A stretch of 64,000 bases of DNA from Mesorhizobium sp. 1M-11. Lineage in GTDB: Bacteria; Pseudomonadota; Alphaproteobacteria; Rhizobiales; Rhizobiaceae. Where the stretch lies: the NCBI RefSeq assembly GCF_001303895.1, contig NZ_LJSD01000075.1:193501-257500 (forward strand), read 5' to 3'. The stretch's first letter is position 1; the number at the start of each line of letters is the position of its first letter. The notes below the pieces were generated by a model, which searched no databases, was not told the origin of the DNA, and saw only the letters and a program-made list of their open reading frames with translations. Shown here piece by piece: positions 34,272-43,335 of the stretch. Made by a program: the position numbers and the translations under genes.

Positions 34272-35309
34272 TCAATCCTCGCTGAGGATGAATTCCAGAT
34301 AGAGATTGCGCTGCAGGATCGAGTGGTTGTCGTCGGAGACCAGCGACACGATCAGCTTGCCGTCCTCGCGCCGCCACACGTCCATGCCTTCCATATTGTC
34401 TATCTGGTAAGCCATGTCGGCCTCCAGAAGCACGGAGCCATCGGCAACCTTGTCCTTGGCGATCTCGGCGCCGGCGATACGGCGCAGTCGCATCTTGACG
34501 CCGCCGGCCATCGAGAAGGAACGCTCCAGGAGCAGCAGGTCACCACTGGGAAGGAATGCGCCATCGGTGATGTCGAACTCGCCATTGCGGCGCACTTTGA
34601 AGATGCCCTTGCCGGGCCCTTCGATGATGGCAGCGTAGATATTGCCATCCTTGTCGAGGCTCTTTTCGGACACCACCACCAGCGCGCCTTTCAACGGCCC
34701 GTCGACCGGCGCGCGCGTCACCGTTTCGAAGCCGCGGTTTCTGCGCAGCTCGTTCTCCGGCACCACGAAATCGAGCAGCTTGAACGGCGCCTTCATGCCG
34801 GCCGGGTCGATCTTGAATTGCGCGACGCGATGGTTGCGCTCGAAACCGACAGTGGCAACGTCGCCCTTGACGTTGAGGCCTTCGGCGTCGACTTCCCATT
34901 TCTTGTCGATCGGCTGGCCCGCCTCATCCACCATCTGCTGCATGGTGAAGTTGAAGATGGCGAAAGGCTGACCTTGCGCCATGCGTGCGATCGAACCGAA
35001 ATACCAGAAGCCTGTGTCGGTCACGCCAATGAAGTCGCCGCCCGGATTGAGGAAACGGAAAGCCGACAGCGCGCCGAAATCGCGCGAAGAACCGGTCATT
35101 TCCAGCCCGCCGACGAATTCCAGCGGTCCGAACGTCTTCTCGTCACGCCCGATATGGAATTGCTGGATCTGCCGTACGCTGATTTCGACCGGTTCGACTG
35201 CCTGGCGGGTTGCCGCCGAAACCGACGAAGTAGCCAAAAGGCCAGCCATGGAGAGAGAAGAAAAGAGCCGGAGCCATCTTGGCATCGACACCCGCCCTAA
35301 ATGGCTCAC
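34272..35309 (-). CDS. Esterase-like activity of phytase family protein, exported
   Basis: A 345-residue exported protein with the beta-propeller-like phytase/esterase domain (PF13449 type): [59 protein letters not shown] and [18 protein letters not shown]. The N-terminus gives a signal peptide (ending SVSAAT). The start is either GTG at 35309, which overlaps the cobT stop (GTGA), or ATG at 35285. It is transcribed after cobS-cobT; a role in cobalamin metabolism is not implied by the sequence. Confidence 0.8.
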   Translation of the reverse strand: MSHLGRVSMPRWLRLFSSLSMAGLLATSSVSAATRQAVEPVEISVRQIQQFHIGRDEKTFGPLEFVGGLEMTGSSRDFGALSAFRFLNPGGDFIGVTDTGFWYFGSIARMAQGQPFAIFNFTMQQMVDEAGQPIDKKWEVDAEGLNVKGDVATVGFERNHRVAQFKIDPAGMKAPFKLLDFVVPENELRRNRGFETVTRAPVDGPLKGALVVVSEKSLDKDGNIYAAIIEGPGKGIFKVRRNGEFDITDGAFLPSGDLLLLERSFSMAGGVKMRLRRIAGAEIAKDKVADGSVLLEADMAYQIDNMEGMDVWRREDGKLIVSLVSDDNHSILQRNLYLEFILSED

Positions 35310-37204
35310 GAAGCGCGCCTGAAGCCGCCGCGGCGCATGTCGCGAGCAGTCTCCTCGCCGAACAGTGAGGCAAGCTGCTCGGTCATGGCGCCGGCCAGTT
35401 CTTCGGCATCGACGATGGTGACGGCGCGGCGATAATAGCGCGTCACGTCATGGCCGATGCCGATGGCCAGCAGTTCCACCGGAGAACGATCTTCGATCAG
35501 CTCGATGACGGCGCGCAGATGCCGTTCCAGATAGTTGCCCGGGTTGACCGAAAGCGTGGAATCGTCGACCGGCGCGCCATCCGAGATCATCATCAGGATC
35601 TTGCGCTGCTCGGGCCGACCGATGAGGCGGTTGTGCGCCCACAACAGCGCCTCGCCGTCGATGTTTTCCTTGAGCAGGCCTTCGCGCATCATCAGGCCGA
35701 GATTGCGGCGCGCGCGCCGCCAAGGCGCGTCGGCCGACTTGTAGACGATGTGACGCAGATCATTAAGGCGACCGGGCGCCGGCGGCTTGCCGTCTTTCAA
35801 CCACTTCTCGCGCGCCTGCCCGCCCTTCCAGGCTCGCGTGGTGAAGCCGAGGATTTCCACCGAGACGCCGCAACGCTCCAGCGTACGCGCCAGGATGTCG
35901 GCGCAGGTCGCCGCCACCGTGATCGGTCGCCCGCGCATGGAGCCTGAATTGTCGAGCACCAGCGACACCACGGTGTCCCGGAACTTCGTGTCGCGCTCCT
36001 GCTTGAAAGAGAGCGGCTGCATCGGATCGATGACGACGCGCACCAGACGTGCCGGATCGAGATAACCTTCTTCGAGGTCGAAGTCCCACGAGCGGTTCTG
36101 CTGCGCCATCAGCCGGCGCTGCAGGCGGTTGGCTAGCCGGCCCACCACGCCCTGCAGGTTGGCGAGCTGCTTGTCCAGGAAGGCGCGCAAACGGTCGAGC
36201 TCTTCCTCGTCGCACAATTCCTCGGCGCCCACCGTCTCGTCGAAGGCGGTGGTGAATATCTTGTAGTCAACGTCCTTCGAGATCGTGGCGAAAGGATTGT
36301 CGTTGCGCTTGGCTTCGCCCGGCGTCTCGGCATCGGCCTCTTCTTCGTCGGACAAATCCTGCGAAGTCGCGTCCGTGGCCTCGGCCTCGGCGGAGTCCTC
36401 GTCATCGTCGGAGGCGTCGGCATCCTCGGCCTGCGACTGGTCGGAGCCGGAATCGTCTTCGCCGCCTTCCTCGCTCTGCTCCTCGCCCTGCGGCTGGTTG
36501 TCGTCGTCGTCCTCGGTCTCGTCCGTTTCCTGGTCGTCGCCGAGTTCCTCGGCCATTTCCATGGAAGCGAGCATCTCGCGCACGACGCGGGCGAAGGCCT
36601 GCTGGTCTTCCAGCTTTCCAGCCAGTCCGTCGAGGTCGGTACCGGCCTTGTCCTCGACCCAGGGACGCCAGAGATCGACCATGCGTTCGCCGCTCTTCGG
36701 CACGGCGCGGCCGGTCAGCTTTTCGCGGACCATCAATGCCAGCGCTTCCTCGAGCGGCGCATCGGCGCGATCGCGCACATCGGCCAGATTGGCCTTGGCG
36801 TATTTGTCTTCCAGCATCGTGCCGATGTTGTCAGCAACGCCGGCCATCATGCGCGAGCCGATCGCCTCGACGCGGGCCTGCTCGACGGCATCGAAGATCG
36901 CGCGCGCCTGCTTGCCTTCCGGCGCCAGTTTGGTGTGGATGCGGGTATCGTGACAGGCACGCTTCAGCGCCATGGAATCGCCGAGGCCGCGGGTCACCGC
37001 GATGTCGACGGATGAAGCCTTCTTCGGCAATTCCGGCAGGCGGGCGCGGCTGCCGGCCAGCGCCGGACGCTCCTTGGCAAAGCCGACTTCCATCTCCTTG
37101 TCACCGGAGATGGCGCGCATGCACACGGTCACGGCACGCTTGAAAGCGTCCGTGTCCGAGCCGTTCTTCGGCTTGTTGCGCGTGTTGTCGCCGGGGCCGG
37201 CCAT
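35306..37204 (-). CDS. cobT: Cobaltochelatase subunit CobT
   Basis: One of three subunits (CobN, CobS, CobT) that insert cobalt into hydrogenobyrinic acid a,c-diamide in aerobic cobalamin synthesis. The 632-residue protein has a helical N-terminal region, a long acidic linker (about residues 215-300, runs of Asp, Glu, Ser and Gln), and a C-terminal von Willebrand A-like domain with the MIDAS motif [11 protein letters not shown] and later [15 protein letters not shown]. It begins 12 bases after cobS. CobN is not in the window, as is common in Rhizobiales, where it lies with the main cob cluster. Confidence 0.95.
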   Translation of the reverse strand: MAGPGDNTRNKPKNGSDTDAFKRAVTVCMRAISGDKEMEVGFAKERPALAGSRARLPELPKKASSVDIAVTRGLGDSMALKRACHDTRIHTKLAPEGKQARAIFDAVEQARVEAIGSRMMAGVADNIGTMLEDKYAKANLADVRDRADAPLEEALALMVREKLTGRAVPKSGERMVDLWRPWVEDKAGTDLDGLAGKLEDQQAFARVVREMLASMEMAEELGDDQETDETEDDDDNQPQGEEQSEEGGEDDSGSDQSQAEDADASDDDEDSAEAEATDATSQDLSDEEEADAETPGEAKRNDNPFATISKDVDYKIFTTAFDETVGAEELCDEEELDRLRAFLDKQLANLQGVVGRLANRLQRRLMAQQNRSWDFDLEEGYLDPARLVRVVIDPMQPLSFKQERDTKFRDTVVSLVLDNSGSMRGRPITVAATCADILARTLERCGVSVEILGFTTRAWKGGQAREKWLKDGKPPAPGRLNDLRHIVYKSADAPWRRARRNLGLMMREGLLKENIDGEALLWAHNRLIGRPEQRKILMMISDGAPVDDSTLSVNPGNYLERHLRAVIELIEDRSPVELLAIGIGHDVTRYYRRAVTIVDAEELAGAMTEQLASLFGEETARDMRRGGFRRAS

Positions 37205-37216
37205 GGAATTTCCTGT

Positions 37217-38203
37217 TTAGCCAAGCACCACATTGGCGGCGCTTTCCGGCAGATCCTCACCGAAGGCGCGCTGATAGAATTCGGCCACCACCGAACGTTC
37301 CAGCTCGTCGCACTTGTTCAGGAAGGTCAGCCGGAACGCCATGCCGACATTGCCGAAGATCTCGGCATTTTCGGCCCAGGTGATCACCGTACGCGGGCTC
37401 ATGACGGTCGACAGGTCGCCATTGATGAAGGCCGAACGCGTCATGTCGGCAACGCGCACCATCTTGTTGACGATGTCCTTGCCCTTGTCGTTCTTGTAAT
37501 GCTTGGCCTTGGCCAGCACGATAGCGACTTCGTTGTCGTGCGGCAGGTAGTTCAGCGTGGTCACGATCGACCAGCGGTCCATCTGCGCCTGGTTGATCTG
37601 CTGCGTGCCATGGTAGAGGCCGGTGGTATCGCCGAGGCCGACCGTGTTGGCAGTGGCAAACAGCCGGAAGGCCGGATGCGGGCGGATGACGCGGCTCTGG
37701 TCGAGCAGCGTCAGACGGCCGGAGCTTTCCAGCACGCGCTGGATGACGAACATCACGTCCGGGCGGCCGGCATCATATTCATCGAAGCACAGCGCGACAT
37801 TGTGCTGGTAGGCCCAGGGCAGGATGCCGTCACGGAATTCGGTGACCTGCATGCCTTCCTTGACGACGATGGCGTCCTTGCCGACGAGATCGATACGGCT
37901 GACATGGCTGTCGAGGTTGACGCGCACGCAAGGCCAGTTGAGGCGGGCGGCCACCTGCTCGATATGCGTCGACTTGCCGGTGCCGTGATAGCCCGACACC
38001 ATGACGCGGCGGTTGTAGGCAAAGCCGGCCAGGATCGCCATGGTGGTGTGCTGGTCGAACAGATAGTCCGGATCGATATCCGGTACATGTTCGGTGGCTA
38101 CCGAATAGGCTGGCACGACCATCTTGGATTCGAAGCCGAATTTTTCCTTCACCGACACCGTCGTGTCGGGCAGGTTGGCGATATCGCGATCGACCTTGTT
38201 CAT
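37217..38203 (-). CDS. cobS: Cobaltochelatase subunit CobS
   Basis: AAA+ ATPase that forms a ring complex with CobT and drives CobN-dependent cobalt insertion. 328 residues; Walker A is [14 protein letters not shown], Walker B is [13 protein letters not shown], and sensor regions include [16 protein letters not shown]. The start at ATG 38203 ([13 protein letters not shown]) matches the usual rhizobial CobS; the frame extends 15 codons upstream without similarity. The terminator of the J-protein gene lies just upstream, so cobS has its own promoter. Confidence 0.95.
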   Translation of the reverse strand: MNKVDRDIANLPDTTVSVKEKFGFESKMVVPAYSVATEHVPDIDPDYLFDQHTTMAILAGFAYNRRVMVSGYHGTGKSTHIEQVAARLNWPCVRVNLDSHVSRIDLVGKDAIVVKEGMQVTEFRDGILPWAYQHNVALCFDEYDAGRPDVMFVIQRVLESSGRLTLLDQSRVIRPHPAFRLFATANTVGLGDTTGLYHGTQQINQAQMDRWSIVTTLNYLPHDNEVAIVLAKAKHYKNDKGKDIVNKMVRVADMTRSAFINGDLSTVMSPRTVITWAENAEIFGNVGMAFRLTFLNKCDELERSVVAEFYQRAFGEDLPESAANVVLG

Positions 38204-38270
38204 GCGTCTCAACGTCTCCACGGGCGAAGCGTTGCGCTTCGCCGGCAACCCAAATTGTTCGGGGCGGTCA

Positions 38271-38307
38271 TAAAACCTTTTCCAACCCGAGGAAAGTTGG
38301 AAAAAGG
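38271..38307 (-). terminator. Intrinsic terminator of the J-domain gene
   Basis: Read on the minus strand: CCTTTTTCCAAC, a 9-base loop, GTTGGAAAAGG, then TTTTAT. It lies 24 bases after the J-domain gene stop and separates it from cobS. Confidence 0.75.
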
Positions 38308-38330
38308 CACGACCTCAGCTCAACTTGAGC

Positions 38331-38960
38331 TCAACACAGGCCAGCCTGCTTGAGCACGCGATAGGCTTGCAGCACATCGCGGAACCGGTCTTCCGAACCT
38401 CTGTCGCCGCCATTCGCATCCGGATGGTGGCGTTTCACGAGTTCCTTATACCGCGCCTTGATCTCTTGGCCAGTCGCCTTTGCGTCAAGACCAAGCGTTT
38501 CCAGCGCCTTGGCCTCAAGCGGCCTCGCCTTGCGTTCGCGCGGGGCGCCACGATCGCGCGGCTCGTTGAACAGGTTGTAGGGGTCGCGCATGCGGTTGTA
38601 GTAGCCGGCGCGGCCGGAGCGCTGCTTCGCGAAATCGGGCGCGGTATGAGTGCCGCCGTTGCTGCCCCCATTCGTGCCCATGGTCCAGGTCGGGCGGTGG
38701 CCGGTCGCCGCTTCCTTCTGGAACCGCGCGATCTCGGAATCGGGAACGCCCGAAAAATAGTTGAAACCCTTGTTGTATTCGCGCACGTGGTCGAAGCAGA
38801 ACTTGAAGTACTGCCCCTCGGCCATGCGTCCCACCGGCGCACGGTGCGTGCCCGGCTCCTTGCAGCCGTCCCACTGGCAGACCGGTGCGCGCGACTTCAG
38901 CTCCGCGTCCTTTTCCGGGCGAATGCGGAGTTTTTCGAAATATTTTGGATAGGGCTTCAT
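38331..38960 (-). CDS. C-terminal J-domain protein with N-terminal Cys/His cluster
   Basis: A 209-residue DnaJ-like co-chaperone candidate. The J domain is at the C-terminus (about 151-207) with the HPD motif at 179-181 (KRHHPDANGG), so it can be expected to stimulate DnaK. The N-terminal half is unrelated to DnaJ and holds Cys28, Cys33 and a CFDH block (Cys55, His58) that could bind a metal. It lies upstream of cobS and divergent from bolA, a conserved neighbourhood in Rhizobiales. It ends with its own terminator. Confidence 0.88.
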   Translation of the reverse strand: MKPYPKYFEKLRIRPEKDAELKSRAPVCQWDGCKEPGTHRAPVGRMAEGQYFKFCFDHVREYNKGFNYFSGVPDSEIARFQKEAATGHRPTWTMGTNGGSNGGTHTAPDFAKQRSGRAGYYNRMRDPYNLFNEPRDRGAPRERKARPLEAKALETLGLDAKATGQEIKARYKELVKRHHPDANGGDRGSEDRFRDVLQAYRVLKQAGLC

Positions 38961-39000
38961 CTGACCCCATTTATGGGCTGTTCGCCCGGCGATACAAGAA

Positions 39001-39029
39001 TTGACATTTCGGCGATGATCGCCCTAACC
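39001..39029 (+). promoter_or_regulatory. Possible promoter of bolA
   Basis: TTGACA (39001-39006), 17-base spacer, CTAACC (39024-39029). The -35 is good, the -10 weak. Confidence 0.4.
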
Positions 39030-39117
39030 GCTGAATCGCGGCTTAAACAGGGCGAACGGCAGCCGGCCGGCGACGAAAATATTGGCGATCACGCCTATGT
39101 GGTGAAGGAGAACGGCA

Positions 39118-39420
39118 ATGTCCATGCAGACGGCGATGGAAAAAAAGCTCATCGACGCTTTTGCGCCTGAGAGATTGGCCGTTGTCAACGAGAGCCACCT
39201 TCATGCCGGTCATCATCATGTCGAGAGCGGCCACCATGCCACCTTCGACGGGACTGGCGAGACGCATTTCCGCATCCGCATCGTTTCGCCCGCCTTTTCC
39301 GGCCTGAACCGCATCGAACGCCACCGCGCCGTCAACGCGCTGCTCGCCGATGAGCTGAAGGCCGGCCTGCACGCACTGGCCATCGAACCAGCCGCCCCAG
39401 GCGAAAAAACGCGCTGGTAG
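39118..39420 (+). CDS. bolA: BolA family protein
   Basis: A 100-residue BolA/IbaG-type protein, which in many bacteria partners with monothiol glutaredoxins in iron-sulphur cluster handling or acts as a DNA-binding morphogene. It has the alpha/beta core with LAVVNESHLHAGHHHVESG, ETHFRIRIVSPAFSGLNRIERHR (with the FxGxxxVxRHR-like motif) and DELKAGLHALAI. A histidine-rich stretch (HAGHHHVESGHH) stands out and could bind iron or another metal. GAAGGAG precedes the ATG. Divergent from the J-domain gene. Confidence 0.9.
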   Translation: MSMQTAMEKKLIDAFAPERLAVVNESHLHAGHHHVESGHHATFDGTGETHFRIRIVSPAFSGLNRIERHRAVNALLADELKAGLHALAIEPAAPGEKTRW

Positions 39421-39495
39421 CAGTTCCACCCCACATAAACGCAGCCACCGACAAAAGCGAAAACTGGCCGCCTGGCCGGCGTCACCTGCCTGTTA

Positions 39496-39521
39496 CATAT
39501 ATCCACTAATCTGGATATATG
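39496..39521. promoter_or_regulatory. Palindromic operator candidate at arsR
   Basis: CATATATCC (39496-39504) and GGATATATG (39513-39521) are perfect 9-base arms around ACTAATCT. The right arm ends on the candidate arsR start codon ATG (39519-39521). Position and symmetry fit an ArsR autorepressor site. Confidence 0.6.
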
Positions 39522-39974
39522 GATACGCCAGAGCAATTCCAGGAAAAGTGTGCGACCGTTTTCCATCCGGAATTGCGAAAAAACAAAGAGTTAGAGCGCT
39601 TCCGCGTTTCCGTGAAAAACGAAAACGCCCTAACGATCATCGAGGCACTTTCGGCACTCGCGCAGCCGACACGTCTTGGCGTGTTCCGTGCATTGGTCGC
39701 GGTCGAGCCCCAAGCCATCCCGGCCGGGGAATTGGCCAGACGAAGCGTCGTTCCTCAAAACACCATGTCGGCGCACCTGGCGGTGCTGATGCGTGCCGGG
39801 CTTGTCGCGAGCGAACGTCGAGGCCGTTCCATCCTCTACCGTGCCAGTCTCCCCGCCTTCCAGGCGCTCGTGACGTCGCTGGTCAGGGATTGCTGCGATG
39901 GCCGGCCCGAACTTTGCGCGCCTCTGCTTTCCCAATTCTCGCCATGCCATGTTTCCAAAGGAGCCCTGCCATGA
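39519..39974 (+). CDS. arsR: ArsR family repressor with repeat-derived N-terminus
   Basis: A winged-helix metalloregulator of 151 residues from the first ATG. The conserved ArsR domain starts only near residue 40 (IIEALSALAQPTRLGVFRALV) and contains LARRSVVPQNTMSAHLAVLMRAGLV (recognition helix region) and GRSILYRAS. No ArsR-type CXC site is in the DNA-binding helix; Cys pairs near the end (DCCDGRPELC, then PCHVSKG) could sense arsenite. Residues about 4-37 are encoded by a family A repeat, absent from normal relatives. Translation may instead start downstream, for example at a GTG near 39612, but no Shine-Dalgarno is obvious. The stop overlaps the arsC ATG (ATGA). Confidence 0.8.
   Translation: MDTPEQFQEKCATVFHPELRKNKELERFRVSVKNENALTIIEALSALAQPTRLGVFRALVAVEPQAIPAGELARRSVVPQNTMSAHLAVLMRAGLVASERRGRSILYRASLPAFQALVTSLVRDCCDGRPELCAPLLSQFSPCHVSKGALP
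39530..39633. repeat. Intergenic palindromic repeat, family A variant, copy 5 (inside arsR frame)
   Basis: AGAGCAATTCCAGGAAAAG...CGGAATTGCG module followed by TTAGAGCGCTTCCGCG and TTTCCGTGAAAAACGAAAA. The 3' hairpin has decayed (GAAAACG instead of GGAAACG). It is read in frame without a stop from the ATG at 39519 into the ArsR domain. Confidence 0.88.
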
Positions 39975-40495
39975 CGCAAGACACCTACAACGTCCTTTTC
40001 CTGTGTACCGCCAATTCATCCCGTTCGATCCTCGCCGAGTCAATTTTGCGCAAGGATGGCGCACCGCGTTTTAAGGCGCATTCCGCCGGCAGCTATCCGA
40101 AGGGTGAGATCAATCCTTTCGCGCTGAAGGTACTCGAAAGCTACAATTACCCGACCGATGGCTTTCGCTCGAAAAGCTGGGACGAATTCTCCGATGCCAA
40201 AGCCGCATCGATGGATTTCATTTTCACCGTTTGCGACGATGCTGCCGGCGAGCAATGTCCGGTCTGGCCAGGCCATCCTGCAACAGCGCATTGGGGCATC
40301 GACGACCCCTCTCTGGTCACCGGGACAGACATCGACAAGGAAGCGGCTTTCGTTACCGCATTCAAATACATGCGTAACCGTATCTCGCTGTTCCTGGCGC
40401 TGCCCCTGGACACGTTGGACCATCTTGCCGTTTCCAGCCATCTTGGCGAGATCGGCAAGACGGAGGGCGCTTCGGCAAAGATCGCCAAGACATGA
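39971..40495 (+). CDS. arsC: Arsenate reductase / low-molecular-weight phosphatase family
   Basis: A 174-residue protein of the LMW tyrosine phosphatase fold, reducing arsenate to arsenite in this context. The catalytic P-loop is FLCTANSSRSI (CX5R, Cys12 and Arg18); the general-acid Asp lies in GIDDPS (about 111). Cys88 and Cys96 (TVCDDAAGEQCPVWPG) are the pair used for thioredoxin-type disulphide relay in this ArsC class. It is coupled by ATGA to arsR and precedes the aquaporin gene. Confidence 0.9.
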   Translation: MTQDTYNVLFLCTANSSRSILAESILRKDGAPRFKAHSAGSYPKGEINPFALKVLESYNYPTDGFRSKSWDEFSDAKAASMDFIFTVCDDAAGEQCPVWPGHPATAHWGIDDPSLVTGTDIDKEAAFVTAFKYMRNRISLFLALPLDTLDHLAVSSHLGEIGKTEGASAKIAKT

Positions 40496-40638
40496 GCCGG
40501 GCGCCCAATCCCGGCTTGAGCTGAATCTTGAAACAATTCCTCCGAAAGACAGGCTAGTCGCCGAACAGCTGGGTGATCAGAATTGCTTCATGGATCGCTG
40601 GCTGGATCGATGAAGCTGGCGCTGGGGCACTGGGGGAA

Positions 40639-41349
40639 ATGAGCGAACCGCTTTGGAGACGGCTGGCCGCCGAAGCGCTGGCGACAGCGCTGCTGCTCGC
40701 CACTGTTGTCGGCTCGACTATCATGGGCACGACGCTGGCGCCGAACAATCCGGCCCTTGCCCTCCTTGTCACCTCGACCTCCACCGGCGGCATGCTGTTC
40801 GTGCTGATTTCCGCCTTCGGACCGGTGTCGGGCGCGCATATCAATCCCATCGTCAGCTTGGGGCTTGCCGCTTCCGGCGACTTCGCCTGGCGCGAATGCT
40901 TCCCCTACATTGTCGCTCAGGTCACCGGCGCGATCATCGGCATCTGGGCAGCGCATGCGATGTTCGAGCTGCCGGTGCTGCAGCTCTCTGCGACAGCGCG
41001 CGACAGTTTCGGCATGTGGCTCTCGGAAGCGGTGGCGACATTCGGCCTGTTGCTGGTCGTGCTGGGCTGCGTCGCGCGCAGGCCCACCGCGATTGCCGGA
41101 GCGGTCGGTCTCTACATCGCAGCCGCCTACTGGTTCACCGCGTCCTCATCCTTCGCCAATCCCGCCATGACGCTTGCCCGCGCCTTCACGGCAACGGCAG
41201 CAGGCATCAGGCTTGCCGATGTCGCCGGCTGGATCATTGCGCAGAGCCTCGGCGCCTTCGCCGCATTCCTGGTCGCACGGCTGTTGTGGCCAAGGCTTAC
41301 CGCAGCTTCTGAGCCTCTTGCTGCTGAATCTCTACGGACGCCGGCCTGA
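40639..41349 (+). CDS. aqpS: Aquaglyceroporin (AqpS-like), arsenite channel
   Basis: A 236-residue MIP channel with six helices. The two half-helix motifs are AHINPIVSL (NPI at 69-71, where NPA is usual) and FANPAMTLAR (NPA at 174-176, followed by the selectivity-filter Arg). In Sinorhizobium meliloti an aquaglyceroporin, AqpS, in the ars operon lets arsenite produced by ArsC leave the cell down its gradient; gene order here is arsR-arsC-aqpS. GGGGGAA precedes the ATG at 40639. The last 53 bases overlap the end of the convergent CBS-domain gene. Confidence 0.85.
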   Translation: MSEPLWRRLAAEALATALLLATVVGSTIMGTTLAPNNPALALLVTSTSTGGMLFVLISAFGPVSGAHINPIVSLGLAASGDFAWRECFPYIVAQVTGAIIGIWAAHAMFELPVLQLSATARDSFGMWLSEAVATFGLLLVVLGCVARRPTAIAGAVGLYIAAAYWFTASSSFANPAMTLARAFTATAAGIRLADVAGWIIAQSLGAFAAFLVARLLWPRLTAASEPLAAESLRTPA

Positions 41350-42223
41350 TCCTGATCCGCGCGATGCGGTTCTTGTCACGCTTCATCACCACGAAGCGTT
41401 TGCCGTGGAAAGTGAAGGCCTGCTTCTCCTCGGGAATCGACTGCGTCTCGTGGATAACGAGGCCGGCGATCGTCGTGGCCTCTTCGTCCGGCAGCGCCCA
41501 CCCCAAAGCCCGGTTGAGGTCGCGGATCGACACCATGCCTTCCACCACCACCGAGCCGTCGGCCTCCTGCTTCACGCCCTGGACATCGATGTCGTGTTCG
41601 TCGGAGATCTCGCCGACGATTTCCTCGATGATGTCTTCCAGCGTCAGCAGACCCTCCACCTCGCCGTACTCGTCGACGACGATGGCGATATGGGCCCTGC
41701 GGCGCAGGAAGGCGTTGAGCTGCTCCTCCAGGCTGGTCGTGTCCGGCACGAACCAGGGTTTCGCCGCGATCTTCAGGATGTCGATCCGCGAAAAATCGTT
41801 GTCCACTTCGTTAAGCGCGCGCAGCAGGTCCTTTGCATGCAGGATGCCGACAATGTTGTCGAGCGAACTCTTCCACAGCGGCAGCCTTGTATGCGGACTC
41901 TGCAGAACTTCGCGTACGATCGCTTCGGGCGCGTTGTCGGCATTGACGGAGCGCATATTGGTGCGGTGAACCATGACGTCGGAGACCTCGAGCTCGCGCA
42001 GCGCCAGAAGCGCCTCGACGCGATTGCGGTCTTCCTTCATGGCTTTGGCCTCGCTCCGCAGCCGCGAGATCACCGCACGCGCCTCTTGCTGGGTCAGGCG
42101 CCGCCGCTTCAGGCTGATCAGTTGCAGACCGAAGGAAGCAAGCAGCGGCTTGCGGAACAGGACGGCAAGCAGCGCCAGGACAAGCAGCGCGCCGGCAACG
42201 ATCCATCCCGCCGTCCCGGTCAT
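41297..42223 (-). CDS. CBS-pair/CorC_HlyC protein lacking the DUF21 membrane domain
   Basis: Related to CNNM/CorC-type (HlyC/CorC) transporters, but only 308 residues instead of about 430. It has one N-terminal transmembrane helix (residues 7-24), a basic/charged linker ([22 protein letters not shown]), two CBS motifs from [17 protein letters not shown] to [22 protein letters not shown], and the C-terminal transporter-associated domain ([20 protein letters not shown] to IRIRP). The usual multi-helix DUF21 domain is absent and not encoded upstream, where aroB ends. It is therefore more likely a membrane-tethered regulatory protein than a transporter. The ATG overlaps the aroB stop (ATGA); its 3' end overlaps aqpS. 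Confidence 0.82.
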   Translation of the reverse strand: MTGTAGWIVAGALLVLALLAVLFRKPLLASFGLQLISLKRRRLTQQEARAVISRLRSEAKAMKEDRNRVEALLALRELEVSDVMVHRTNMRSVNADNAPEAIVREVLQSPHTRLPLWKSSLDNIVGILHAKDLLRALNEVDNDFSRIDILKIAAKPWFVPDTTSLEEQLNAFLRRRAHIAIVVDEYGEVEGLLTLEDIIEEIVGEISDEHDIDVQGVKQEADGSVVVEGMVSIRDLNRALGWALPDEEATTIAGLVIHETQSIPEEKQAFTFHGKRFVVMKRDKNRIARIRIRPASVEIQQQEAQKLR

Positions 42224-43335
42224 TCGAGGCTGTCTCGCAGGAATGCCACGACTTCCGAGGCGGGCACATCCTTGGCGATGAAGGACTGGCCGATGCCGCG
42301 CGTCAGGATGAAGGTAAGCGCACCGCGCGACACCTTCTTGTCCTGTGTGATGTAATCGAAGAGCTTGTCCGCGTCCGGCAATTCGCCTGGGATGTCCGCG
42401 ACGCGTGTCGGCAAGCCAACGGCCTTCAGATGCGCCTCGACACGGGTCGCGTCATCGGGGCTTGCCAGGTTCAGTCGTGCGGAGAAACGGTGCGCCAGCA
42501 CCATACCGATCGACACGCCCTCACCGTGCACCAGCCTCGCGCCGTCATAGGCAGTCGCCGCCTCCAGCGCATGGCCGAAGGTGTGGCCGAGATTGAGCAG
42601 GGCGCGGTCGCCTGTTTCGAATTCGTCACGCGCCACCACATCGGCCTTGGCGCGGCATGCCTCGGCAATCGCCTCGATGCGGGCATCGCCACCGGCAAAG
42701 ACCTCCTGCCAGTTCTTTTCCAGCCAGGCGAAGAAGGCGGGTCGGTCGATCAAGCCGTATTTGGCAAGTTCCGCATAGCCGGCGCGGAACTCGCGGATCG
42801 GCAGCGTGTCGAGCACGCTGCTGTCGGCCAGCACCAGCTTCGGTTGGTGAAACACGCCGATCAGGTTCTTGCCACGGGCACTGTTGATGCCGGTCTTGCC
42901 GCCGACGGAGGAATCGACCTGAGCAAGCAGCGAGGTCGGCATCTGTACGAAATCCATGCCGCGCCGCACGATACCGGCAGCAAAGCCGGCCAGATCGCCG
43001 ATGACACCGCCGCCGAACGCAACGACCGCATCGCGCCGTTCCAGCTTGGCGCCGAGAACCGCATCGATGACCTCCTGCAGGTGATCGAAGCTCTTGGTCT
43101 TTTCCCCGGCTGGCAGCGTTATGGTGGCGGTAACGGCCACGCCACCGCTTTCCAGCCCGTTCTTCAGCGTCTCGAGATGGTTTGCCGCGACATTCTCGTC
43201 GGTGACGATTGCCACCCTGGTCCCCGGCAAGCGGGTCGAAACTGCTTCGCCGGCGCGGGCGATGAGGCCTGGCCCGATCAGGATATCATAGGCGCGGTCA
43301 CCTAGGCCGACCTCGACAGTGACGGTCTTGCTCAT
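42220..43335 (-). CDS. aroB: 3-dehydroquinate synthase
   Basis: Second step of the shikimate pathway: DAHP to 3-dehydroquinate, NAD- and metal-dependent. 371 residues. Visible are [12 protein letters not shown], the NAD-binding [21 protein letters not shown], the active-site [23 protein letters not shown], and metal ligands in [13 protein letters not shown] and the later [11 protein letters not shown]. The start at ATG 43335 overlaps the aroK stop (ATGA). The same frame is open further upstream across aroK, but that is a shadow of aroK, not a fusion. Confidence 0.95.
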   Translation of the reverse strand: MSKTVTVEVGLGDRAYDILIGPGLIARAGEAVSTRLPGTRVAIVTDENVAANHLETLKNGLESGGVAVTATITLPAGEKTKSFDHLQEVIDAVLGAKLERRDAVVAFGGGVIGDLAGFAAGIVRRGMDFVQMPTSLLAQVDSSVGGKTGINSARGKNLIGVFHQPKLVLADSSVLDTLPIREFRAGYAELAKYGLIDRPAFFAWLEKNWQEVFAGGDARIEAIAEACRAKADVVARDEFETGDRALLNLGHTFGHALEAATAYDGARLVHGEGVSIGMVLAHRFSARLNLASPDDATRVEAHLKAVGLPTRVADIPGELPDADKLFDYITQDKKVSRGALTFILTRGIGQSFIAKDVPASEVVAFLRDSLE

